A stretch of 59,638 nt of DNA, from the NCBI GenBank assembly GCA_964471215.1, contig CAYYFC010000002.1, forward strand, positions 1-59,638, in the 5' to 3' direction. Position numbers and translations under genes: made by a program. Below the pieces are notes generated by a model. That model ran no database searches. It was not told the origin of the DNA and was given only the letters and a program-made list of their open reading frames with translations. Every line of letters starts with the position of its first letter. Position 1 is the first letter of the stretch. This DNA comes from Archaeoglobus_B sp964471215. GTDB taxonomy: Archaea > Halobacteriota > Archaeoglobi > Archaeoglobales > Archaeoglobaceae. Below are positions 8,745-16,722 of the stretch, piece by piece.

Positions 8745-11700
8745 ATGGTTCCAAAGAGAATAGCTGGTATTAGGTTTGAGGTTTTGAGCCCTCAGGAGAT
8801 AAGGAGAATGAGTGTTGCGAAGATAATAACACCCGAAACTTATGATGATGACGGATTTCCGATAGATGGAGGACTTATGGATCTTAGACTGGGTGTTATA
8901 GATCCGGGACTGAGATGCAGGACGTGTGGAGGCAGGGCTGGTGAATGTCCTGGCCATTTCGGTCATATAGAGCTTGCAGCTCCAGTCATCCATGTAGGAT
9001 ATGCCAAATTGATTGCAAAACTCTTAAACGCGACCTGCAGGGAGTGTGGAAGATTAAGACTTAAGGATAATGTGAGGGATAGGTTTATACAGGAGATAGA
9101 AGATAGAAAAAGGCTTGGACAGGATTACGATGAGGTTATAAAAGAGGTTTACAGGAGAGCGAAAGCAGTAAGGAAATGTCCTCACTGCGGGGCAGATCAG
9201 GTCGAGGTGAAATTTGAAAAGCCAACTTTTTATTACATAGGAGAGCACAGGTTAACTCCGAAAGATGTCAGGGAATGGCTTGAGAAAATACCGGATGAGG
9301 ATCTTCCAGCTTTAGGGTTAAATCCTAAAGCTGTTAGACCCGAGTGGTTCGTGCTAACTGTTTTACCAGTTCCTCCTGTAACCGCAAGACCTTCGATAAT
9401 ACTTGAAACTGGTCAGAGAAGCGAGGATGATCTGACGCATAAGCTAGTTGACATAATAAGAATAAATCAGAGGTTTCTGGAAAACAAGGAGGCAGGGGCT
9501 CCTCATCTTATCCTCGAGGACTTGTGGGAGCTTCTGCAGTATCACGTGACGACTTATCTGGATAACGAGGTGAGCGGTATACCGCCGGCAAGGCACAGAA
9601 GCGGAAGACCTCTTAAAACGCTTTCTCAGAGACTTAAGGGAAAGGAGGGTAGATTCAGGGGATCTCTGTCCGGTAAGAGGGTTAACTTCTCGGCAAGAAC
9701 TGTCATAAGTCCCGATCCCTGTCTCAGCATAAACGAGGTTGGAGTTCCAAAAGAGGTGGCGGAGGAGCTAACAGTTCCTATATTCGTTACGGAAAAGAAC
9801 ATCGATGAGGCAAGGGAGTATATCCTGAGAACAGAACATCCTAAGGCGAACTACGTTATAAAGCCCGATGGTAGAAGGATAAGGGTTATGGAGTCGAACA
9901 GAGAAGAACTCGCTGAGAAGATAGAGCCCGGATGGATAGTTGAAAGGCAGCTTAAAGACGGGGACATAGTGCTCTTCAACAGACAGCCTTCGCTTCATAG
10001 GATGAGCATCATGGCCCATTACGTCAGGGTATTACCGGGAAAGACATTCAGACTTAATCCAGCTGTCTGTGTTGCAGGTGATACAGAGGTTCTCCTAGAT
10101 GGATTCAAGGTAAAGATTGAAGAGCTGGAGGATATATGGAATATAAGGGGCCTGTACGTCCTAACATGTAAATGGGAAAGTAGGATTATTGAACCCTCCA
10201 GAATCAAGGCTTTTCATCGCATAAATCCGAAGGATTACGGTTTGAAATGCTTCGAGATAAGAACGGAGAGCGGTACAGTCCTTAGGGTAACGGAGGATCA
10301 TCCATTCTATACAAACAGAGGGGTAATTTCGGCAGGGGATCTGAGAGTGGGCGATCTTGTTGCGAGCTATCCAATTGAGCTTCCTGAGCTTGAGCTAGTC
10401 GACGGTGTTATCATTAATGAAGAAGATCTGATGTTACCCGACTGCGTAAATGAAGAATCCGTGCTTAAAGAGCTGAAAGAGCTAGATCTCTTACCGCTTA
10501 AGCTGAGCGATCTGAGGCTTGTAATACTGGCAAGGATAATCGGTCGTCTGCTGGGAAATGGAACGCTGACGACAACGGGATCTGATGGATTTTTAAGGAT
10601 ACAGTTCAGAGGAAGGAAAAGGGATCTTGAGGCAATCGTAATGGATTTAAGAAGGCTAGGATTTAATATTGAGTCATGCATGACCTGCATAGAGCCGGAG
10701 AATTCTGAAGAGGACATTGAATCGGAAATCTGGATTTCATCTCAGGCTCTTGGTGTCCTTCTACACTCTTTAGGAGTTCCGATCGGTGACAAGACCATGC
10801 AGGAGTTCAGCGTTCCTGAATGGATTATGAGAGCTCCTAGGTATATAAAGAGGGCTTTCATCTCAGCATATTTCGGAAGCGAACTGACCGAACCGGATTT
10901 AGAATCATCGGATAAACCCGTATTCAGAGTTCTGAAATCCGAAAAATATGTGGAAAACGGGTTGAAGTTCGTGGAAGAAGTTGGAAAAATACTGGAGGAG
11001 TTCGGGGTAAAGATTTCGGATGTAAAGGTCGAGGATTGGAATTCAGATGGAACAAAAGTTATATCGGTTGAGCTCAGCAACGAACTCGAATCCCTTGTAA
11101 ATCTCTATGGAAGAATAGGTTACGAGTATGCATACGATAAGGAGAAACTTGCAAGGTTCGCGTATCACTACCTGAGGATCAAGAAGAAATATCTGGGAGG
11201 GGATGGATACGAGAAATCCTCGAGAATTGGATTTGAATGTGAAGCATCTCGTTTGTTCCATGGAGTATATGGATATGATCTTGACTTCAGGAGGTTTGTA
11301 GCCGAAGTAACTCAGGGTCTGAGCGAATCGGGAGTTGTTTGGGATAGAATAGTTGAGATAAGGGAATGCGAGTTAAACGAAGCTTATGACATAACGACGG
11401 AATCGGAAAACCACAACTTCTTCGCATTCAATATCCTGACAGGTAACTGCCCACCCTACAATGCAGATTTTGACGGTGACGAGATGAACCTGCATGTTCC
11501 TCAGAGCCTTGAAGCTCAGGCCGAAGCAAAAATACTCATGACAGTTCAGGAGCATATATTAAGTCCGAGATTTGGAGGACCGATAATAGGTGGCATACAC
11601 GACCATATAAGTGGGTTGTACCTGCTGACGAGAGGTGAAAGGCTTTTCACAAAGGAAGAGGTAATGACGCTGATAAGACCAATAGATACGAAGGAGCTTC

Positions 11701-12740
11701 CTCCTCCAAAAGTCGTTAAGGATGGTAAGGAGTACTGGACAGGAAAGCAGATATTTAGTCTGATACTGCCCGACATAACGCTTGAATTCAAGGCTGAGAT
11801 ATGCAGGGGATGTGATGAGTGCAAGAAGGAGGAATGTCCGTACGATGCTTACGTGATTATAAGGAGGGGTGAACTAATAAAGGGAACGATAGATGAAAAA
11901 GCAGTTGGTGCTTTTAAGGGAGTTATAATAGATGAAATAGTTAGAAAGCATGGAACAGAGAGAGCAAAGAAATTTATAGATGATATGACGCATCTTGCTA
12001 TCAGATCGATAATGTTTACAGGTTTTACAATAGGTATAGACGATGAGGATATACCAGATGAGGCAATAGCCCAGATAAAGGAAATAGTGGCGGATGCGGA
12101 AAAGAGGGTAAAGGAGCTCATAAGGGCTTATGAGGAGGGAAATCTCGAGCCAATGCCCGGAAGGAGCTTGGAGGAAACGCTTGAAATGATGATTATGAGA
12201 GAGCTTGGAAGGGCAAGGGATAGGGCAGGTAGAATTGCTGAGAGATTCCTCGGATTGAACAATCCTGCAGTGATAATGGCCGTGAGCGGTGCTAGGGGAT
12301 CAATGCTTAACTTAACACAGATGTCGGCATGTATAGGTCAGCAGTCTGTAAGAGGTGAAAGGATAAACAGGGGATACACGTATACAAACAGAACTTTGCC
12401 TCACTTCAAACCTGGAGACTTGGGGGCAAAGGCAAGGGGATTTGTAGAGAGCAGCTATAAGAAGGGTTTAAATCCGATCGAATTCTTCTTCCACGCTATG
12501 GGTGGAAGGGAAGGACTTGTCGACACAGCATGCAGAACGTCAATTTCCGGTTATCTGCAGAGAAGAATGATAAACGCGTTACAGGATTTGAAAGTCGAAT
12601 ACGATGGAACTGTTAGGGAACAGACATCTGGAGTTGTTGTGCAGTTCAGATACGGTGAGGATGGAATAGATCCGATGAAGAGCTTCAGGGGAAAGGCAGT
12701 TGATATAGATAGGATTATTAAGGAAGTTTTGGAGGGATAG
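8745..12740 (+). CDS. rpoA': RNA polymerase subunit A' with intein (precursor)
   Basis: The largest catalytic subunit has a precursor of 1331 residues and about 871 after splicing. Zinc-binding motifs CRTCGGRAGECPGHFGH (about 57-73) and CPHCG are in the clamp. The catalytic loop NADFDGD, which holds the three Asp that bind Mg2+, comes right after the intein. RPSLHRMSI-type sequence (RQPSLHRMS) precedes it. I chose ATG 8745 over an upstream in-frame GTG 8721 because MVPKRIAGI is the family-like start. The intein interrupts the active-site segment, so no active polymerase can form without splicing. Confidence 0.97.
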   Translation: MVPKRIAGIRFEVLSPQEIRRMSVAKIITPETYDDDGFPIDGGLMDLRLGVIDPGLRCRTCGGRAGECPGHFGHIELAAPVIHVGYAKLIAKLLNATCRECGRLRLKDNVRDRFIQEIEDRKRLGQDYDEVIKEVYRRAKAVRKCPHCGADQVEVKFEKPTFYYIGEHRLTPKDVREWLEKIPDEDLPALGLNPKAVRPEWFVLTVLPVPPVTARPSIILETGQRSEDDLTHKLVDIIRINQRFLENKEAGAPHLILEDLWELLQYHVTTYLDNEVSGIPPARHRSGRPLKTLSQRLKGKEGRFRGSLSGKRVNFSARTVISPDPCLSINEVGVPKEVAEELTVPIFVTEKNIDEAREYILRTEHPKANYVIKPDGRRIRVMESNREELAEKIEPGWIVERQLKDGDIVLFNRQPSLHRMSIMAHYVRVLPGKTFRLNPAVCVAGDTEVLLDGFKVKIEELEDIWNIRGLYVLTCKWESRIIEPSRIKAFHRINPKDYGLKCFEIRTESGTVLRVTEDHPFYTNRGVISAGDLRVGDLVASYPIELPELELVDGVIINEEDLMLPDCVNEESVLKELKELDLLPLKLSDLRLVILARIIGRLLGNGTLTTTGSDGFLRIQFRGRKRDLEAIVMDLRRLGFNIESCMTCIEPENSEEDIESEIWISSQALGVLLHSLGVPIGDKTMQEFSVPEWIMRAPRYIKRAFISAYFGSELTEPDLESSDKPVFRVLKSEKYVENGLKFVEEVGKILEEFGVKISDVKVEDWNSDGTKVISVELSNELESLVNLYGRIGYEYAYDKEKLARFAYHYLRIKKKYLGGDGYEKSSRIGFECEASRLFHGVYGYDLDFRRFVAEVTQGLSESGVVWDRIVEIRECELNEAYDITTESENHNFFAFNILTGNCPPYNADFDGDEMNLHVPQSLEAQAEAKILMTVQEHILSPRFGGPIIGGIHDHISGLYLLTRGERLFTKEEVMTLIRPIDTKELPPPKVVKDGKEYWTGKQIFSLILPDITLEFKAEICRGCDECKKEECPYDAYVIIRRGELIKGTIDEKAVGAFKGVIIDEIVRKHGTERAKKFIDDMTHLAIRSIMFTGFTIGIDDEDIPDEAIAQIKEIVADAEKRVKELIRAYEEGNLEPMPGRSLEETLEMMIMRELGRARDRAGRIAERFLGLNNPAVIMAVSGARGSMLNLTQMSACIGQQSVRGERINRGYTYTNRTLPHFKPGDLGAKARGFVESSYKKGLNPIEFFFHAMGGREGLVDTACRTSISGYLQRRMINALQDLKVEYDGTVREQTSGVVVQFRYGEDGIDPMKSFRGKAVDIDRIIKEVLEG
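10068..11447 (+). other. RpoA' intein (460 residues), endonuclease motifs degraded
   Basis: The intein begins with Cys (CVAGDTEVLLDG) after extein LNPAV, and the C-extein resumes with CPPYNADFDGD. Block B is VTEDHPFYTNRG. Block F is near VVWDRIVEIRE...AYDITTESENHNFFAF. The last two residues are Gly-Asn, so the usual penultimate His is missing. LAGLIDADG block C reads RIIGRLLGNGTL, with Asn where the catalytic Asp/Glu is expected. Block E reads KRAFISAYFGSELTE, with no clear Asp-Gly. Homing activity is therefore probably lost, while splicing is required for viability. The site matches the known RpoA' intein site of Methanocaldococcus jannaschii (from memory). Confidence 0.93.
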
Positions 12741-12742
12741 AT

Positions 12743-14959
12743 ATGTATGAAGAGATCCTTAAGGATGTTCCTCTCCCCAAATCGATTAAAGATGAGATCA
12801 AGAGGAAGCTTGAGGAATTGAATATAGATGAGGAGAAGGCTAAAAAGATAGTGGATAAGTGCGTTGAGACATACTTTAAGAACCTTGTTGAACCTGGAGA
12901 GGCATCGGGTATAGTTGCAGCGCAGTCGATAGGGGAGCCGGGAACTCAGATGTCCCTTCCTTACGAAGAGGAGATAATAATTAAGGAAGGGGATACGATA
13001 AGACCTGTAAGGATAGGGGAATTCGTTGACAGTAACATAGAAGAATTCGGATTTACAAGAATAGGTGGTAGCGAGGTATGCGATCTGTCTTCAGATGTAT
13101 ACGTTTTGAGTCTAGATGCTAACGGGAAGGTATACTGGAAGAGGGTGATAAGATGCATAAGGCACAGATTTAAGGGAAATCTGATAAGGATTGGAACGAA
13201 ATCGGGCAGAAAGATCACGGCAACACCATACCATTCCTTTGTAACACTGAAGGAAGGCAGAATAGTACCAGTAATGGGATCTGAATTGAGAATTGGGGAT
13301 AAAATACCAGTTCTGAAGTTCATGCCGGCTAGATGCATAAAGGCTGTTGATCTGCATGAAGTTCAGATCAACGGACCTTTTGAAAGAATTGAATTGGATT
13401 TCAACCTCGGATATCTAATCGGCGCCTATATTGCCAGAGGAAGAATTGATGACACGGGAATAATCATACAAGGTATGAGCATTGATGCTGTAAAATCAAT
13501 AGAGAAAATATTAGTTGAACGAAACCTAGGATCTGTCGAATACAGAGGAGATTTTCTGGAAATAAACTCGTACGTTTTGAGGGAAATCCTGGAAAGATTC
13601 GGGAGGAACCCAGAGGAAATGATTTTGCCAGACTTCGTATTTAACGCAGATATTGAATTCGTTAAAGGAATTTTGAAAGGTTTTCTTGATTTTAGCGGAA
13701 GATCTATGTCTAAAGAAGATTTAACATTAAATTTCTCATCCAGAAGACTTATGGACTGCTTCGCAATACTTTTATCGAGATTCAAAGTTTTCACGATCAA
13801 GACGAGAAAAGAAAAGCGATACGAGCTGACTATTCCTAAAGAATATCTGAAGATCTTAATGGATGCCATAAAATCAGAGTACGAGTATAACGAAACTGAA
13901 TCGGATGTAGTCTGGGACGAAATAGTATCGATTGAAGATGTTTATTACGATGGATATGTCTACGATGTATCCGTCAGCGGTTTGGAGACATTCACAACAT
14001 TTGAAGGTGTTGTAACGCACAACACCATGAGAACATTTCACTATGCAGGAGTTGCCGAAATAGATGTCACACTCGGACTTCCAAGACTGATAGAGATACT
14101 GGATGTTAGAAAAAAGCCATCGACACCTATGATGACCATAAGGCTCCTTCCTGAATATGCAAAGGATAAAGAAAAGGCTAGAGAGGTTGCGAATAGAATA
14201 GAGGCGACTTATATAATCGATGTGGCTGACATAGCCACAGATATAAGAAATCTTAGAATTATAATAAGCCCAGATGAAAAAGCACTGGAAAACAAGGGTT
14301 TAAGCTTCGAGAACCTTAAAAAGATAGTAGAGAAAAGGATTATTAAGGAAAAGGCTGAGCTGATAGAGGAGGATGGAAAGCTCATAATTCAGATATCCCC
14401 AGATGTCAGCAAACCCTACAAAACTCTGATGGATATATTTGAAAAGATAAGAAAGGAGGTAATAGCTGGAATCAAGGAGATAAAAAGGGTTATAATTAGA
14501 AAGGAGGGGGATGAGTACGTACTTTACACAGAGGGTTCAAATCTTAAAAAGGTTATGAAGGTTAAAGGTGTTGACTACACTAGGACGATAACAAACAACA
14601 TATACGAGATATACGAGGTTCTTGGAATAGAGGCTGCTAGAAATGCCATAATAAAGGAGGCAATAGAAACACTTGAGGAACAGGGTCTGGAGGTAGATGT
14701 TAGACATATAATGCTTGTAGCCGATGTTATGACAGCTGACGGTGAACTTAGACAGATAGGCAGGCATGGTGTTGCCGGAGAAAAGCAGAGCATACTTGCA
14801 AGGGCAGCATTTGAAATGACTGTGAACAACCTGCTTGAAGCTGCTGTAAAAGGTGAGATAGACGAGCTTAGGGGTATAACCGAGAATATAATTGTTGGAC
14901 AGCCTATAAAGCTCGGAACAGGTGATATTGAATTGGTTTATAAGGGGGTTAGGAGATGA
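12743..14959 (+). CDS. rpoA'': RNA polymerase subunit A'' with intein (precursor)
   Basis: This is the C-terminal part of the largest subunit, with a precursor of 738 residues and 381 after splicing. The bridge/trigger-loop part reads ASGIVAAQSIGEPGTQM, and after the intein TMRTFHYAGVAEIDVTLG and LPRLIEILD. The C-terminal jaw has GRHGVAGEKQSILARAAFE. The trigger loop (TMRTFHYAG) is cut exactly at its start by the intein. It lies 2 bp after rpoA', and its TGA overlaps the ATG of rpl30e. Confidence 0.97.
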   Translation: MYEEILKDVPLPKSIKDEIKRKLEELNIDEEKAKKIVDKCVETYFKNLVEPGEASGIVAAQSIGEPGTQMSLPYEEEIIIKEGDTIRPVRIGEFVDSNIEEFGFTRIGGSEVCDLSSDVYVLSLDANGKVYWKRVIRCIRHRFKGNLIRIGTKSGRKITATPYHSFVTLKEGRIVPVMGSELRIGDKIPVLKFMPARCIKAVDLHEVQINGPFERIELDFNLGYLIGAYIARGRIDDTGIIIQGMSIDAVKSIEKILVERNLGSVEYRGDFLEINSYVLREILERFGRNPEEMILPDFVFNADIEFVKGILKGFLDFSGRSMSKEDLTLNFSSRRLMDCFAILLSRFKVFTIKTRKEKRYELTIPKEYLKILMDAIKSEYEYNETESDVVWDEIVSIEDVYYDGYVYDVSVSGLETFTTFEGVVTHNTMRTFHYAGVAEIDVTLGLPRLIEILDVRKKPSTPMMTIRLLPEYAKDKEKAREVANRIEATYIIDVADIATDIRNLRIIISPDEKALENKGLSFENLKKIVEKRIIKEKAELIEEDGKLIIQISPDVSKPYKTLMDIFEKIRKEVIAGIKEIKRVIIRKEGDEYVLYTEGSNLKKVMKVKGVDYTRTITNNIYEIYEVLGIEAARNAIIKEAIETLEEQGLEVDVRHIMLVADVMTADGELRQIGRHGVAGEKQSILARAAFEMTVNNLLEAAVKGEIDELRGITENIIVGQPIKLGTGDIELVYKGVRR
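12953..14023 (+). other. RpoA'' intein (357 residues), Ser1, endonuclease degraded
   Basis: The intein begins with Ser (SLPYEEEIIIKEGD) after GEPGTQM, ends GVVTHN, and the first C-extein residue is Thr. Block B is ATPYHSFVTLKEG. Block F reads VVWDEIVSIEDV then GYVYDVSVSG. In the endonuclease region, block C is LGYLIGAYIARGRI, with Arg where Glu/Asp should be. Block E is GILKGFLDFSGRS, where the acidic-Gly pair is broken. This suggests a splicing-only intein in an advanced stage of its homing cycle. Boundaries are set by restoring the conserved QM-TMRTFHYAG extein join. Confidence 0.93.
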
Positions 14960-15237
14960 AAATGGATAAGATCGATATTGAGAAGACTTTAAAAAAGGCC
15001 TTAAAATCCGGAAAGGTTTATCTTGGGAGTAAGAGGGCAATAAAGGCTTTAAAGAGAAAGGAGGCAAAACTAGTTGTAATTTCCATGAACTGCCCGAAGG
15101 AAATAAGGGAAAAGATAGAGAAGTACAGATCGGATGTTCCAGTTGTAGTGTACAACGGGACGAATATGGAGCTCGGAGCCATGTGTGGAAAACCTTTTAG
15201 CGTTGCTGCTCTGGCGATTGTTGGGGAAATAGGCTAG
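14956..15237 (+). CDS. rpl30e: Ribosomal protein eL30 (L30e)
   Basis: The 93-residue protein of the L7Ae/L30e fold matches archaeal eL30: GKVYLGSKRAIKALKR near the start and a NGTNMELGAMCGKPFSV core (about residues 68-82) that binds kink-turn RNA. The ATG at 14956 overlaps the rpoA'' stop (ATGA); a second ATG at 14962 is also possible. Its place between rpoA'' and nusA is the conserved archaeal order. Confidence 0.95.
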   Translation: MKMDKIDIEKTLKKALKSGKVYLGSKRAIKALKRKEAKLVVISMNCPKEIREKIEKYRSDVPVVVYNGTNMELGAMCGKPFSVAALAIVGEIG

Positions 15238-15249
15238 AGGTTTGATAGC

Positions 15250-15669
15250 ATGGGAGTAAAACTGTCCGAGGAGAGTATAAGATATCTTACACTTTTTGAA
15301 AGCCTGACTGGTGCTAGTGTTAAAGACTGCATAGTCCAGGACGAGAAGGTTATATTCGTTGTAAAGAAGGGGGACATGGGAATAGCTATAGGTAGAGGGG
15401 GGATAAACGTAGAGAGGGCAAGAGAAATAATAGGTAAGAAAATAGAGATAGTTGAACACTCCGATGACCCAGTTGAGTTCATAACAAATATTTTTAAGCC
15501 AATAAAGATAAACGTCAAAATAATAGAAAAGAGCAATAAAAAAATAGCGGTCATAAACGTCAATCCGCAATATAAAGGTTTATTGATAGGTAAGGGTGGG
15601 AAAAATATTAATAAGGCAAAGGAGTTAGCAAGAAGGCATCACAATATAGATGATATAGTGGTGAGGTGA
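15250..15669 (+). CDS. nusA: Archaeal NusA-like transcription factor (two KH domains)
   Basis: At 139 residues this is the archaeal short NusA, lacking the bacterial polymerase-binding and S1 parts. The first KH loop is GDMGIAIGRGGINVERAR (about 55-72), and the second is YKGLLIGKGGKNINKAKEL (about 112-130). Both keep the GxxG RNA-binding loop. It ends 1 bp before rps12 and probably works in transcription termination/antitermination or rRNA synthesis. The role in archaea is inferred from bacterial NusA. Confidence 0.94.
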   Translation: MGVKLSEESIRYLTLFESLTGASVKDCIVQDEKVIFVVKKGDMGIAIGRGGINVERAREIIGKKIEIVEHSDDPVEFITNIFKPIKINVKIIEKSNKKIAVINVNPQYKGLLIGKGGKNINKAKELARRHHNIDDIVVR

Positions 15670-15670
15670 T

Positions 15671-16099
15671 ATGGGTTACGGATTGTTCGCCGCGAGAAAG
15701 TTGATACAGAATAGGAAGAAGTTCAGGTGGAGTGATAAGAGATACGTCAGGAGAGTTCTCAGGCTGAAGGAAAAGTCCGATCCGCTTGAAGGAGCTCCAC
15801 AGGCAAGAGGTATAGTACTGGAGAAGATAGGAATTGAAGCAAGACAGCCTAATTCTGCAATAAGAAAGGCTGTAAGGGTTCAGCTGATAAAAAACGGTAG
15901 ACAGGTGACTGCCTTCTGTCCTGGAGACGGTGCAATCAACTTCATAGACGAGCACGACGAGGTGATAATAGAGGGGATAGGAGGAAGAATGGGGAGGTCG
16001 ATGGGTGACATACCGGGCGTCAGGTACAAGGTAGTCAAGGTTAACGGCGTATCGCTTGAAGAACTCGTTATGGGTAAGAAGGAGAAGCCTCTAAGGTGA
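15671..16099 (+). CDS. rps12: Ribosomal protein uS12
   Basis: The 142-residue archaeal S12 has the decoding-centre loops ARQPNSAIRKAVRVQL (about residues 56-71) and DIPGVRYKVVKVNGV near the C-terminus. It is in the conserved rps12-rps7-fusA cluster with a 1-bp gap to nusA and 4 bp to rps7. Confidence 0.97.
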   Translation: MGYGLFAARKLIQNRKKFRWSDKRYVRRVLRLKEKSDPLEGAPQARGIVLEKIGIEARQPNSAIRKAVRVQLIKNGRQVTAFCPGDGAINFIDEHDEVIIEGIGGRMGRSMGDIPGVRYKVVKVNGVSLEELVMGKKEKPLR

Positions 16100-16103
16100 T
16101 CTT

Positions 16104-16688
16104 ATGAAGTACGGCTTTACGAAAGAGGAACTCCTAGTCTTCGGAAAATGGGACGTTGAGGAGGTTGAAGTGAAGGATCCTGCATTAAAGAACTACATAT
16201 GCCTAAAACCCAGATTTGTACCGCACACGCACGGAAGGCATGCAAACATACCGTTCGCAAAGCAGGAGGTGTTCATAGTCGAGAGGTTGATAAATAAGGT
16301 CATGAGAAAGGGTAAGAATACGGGAAAGAAGCACCTAGCTTACGACATAGTCAAGAGGGCTTTCGATATAATTTATAATAGAACTAAGAGGAACCCCATA
16401 CAGGTCCTTGTCGACGCCATAATAAACGCAGGTCCTAGAGAGGAAGTCGTTAGACTGAAGTACGGTGGAATAGCTGTACCGAAATCCGTAGATACATCGA
16501 GTTTAAGAAGGGTCGACGTTGCATTGAGAAACATATGTGAAGGTGCAAGACAGAGGGCTTTCAAATCGCCAAAGAGTATAGCTGAGTGTCTGGCGGAGGA
16601 GATAATACTCGCATCAAAGAACGACCCGAAGAGTTATGCTGTTTCGAAGAAGGAGGAAGTTGAGAGGGTAGCAAAGTCCGCAAGATAA
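16104..16688 (+). CDS. rps7: Ribosomal protein uS7
   Basis: The 194-residue archaeal S7 nucleates assembly of the small-subunit head. Typical sequence includes LINKVMRKGKNTGKKHLAY, NAGPREEVVRLKYGGIAVPKS and the C-terminal AKSAR. It follows rps12 with 4 bp and precedes fusA by 34 bp. Confidence 0.97.
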   Translation: MKYGFTKEELLVFGKWDVEEVEVKDPALKNYICLKPRFVPHTHGRHANIPFAKQEVFIVERLINKVMRKGKNTGKKHLAYDIVKRAFDIIYNRTKRNPIQVLVDAIINAGPREEVVRLKYGGIAVPKSVDTSSLRRVDVALRNICEGARQRAFKSPKSIAECLAEEIILASKNDPKSYAVSKKEEVERVAKSAR

Positions 16689-16722
16689 ATCTTTTTAATC
16701 GATTCTTATAAGGTGAGATGTT

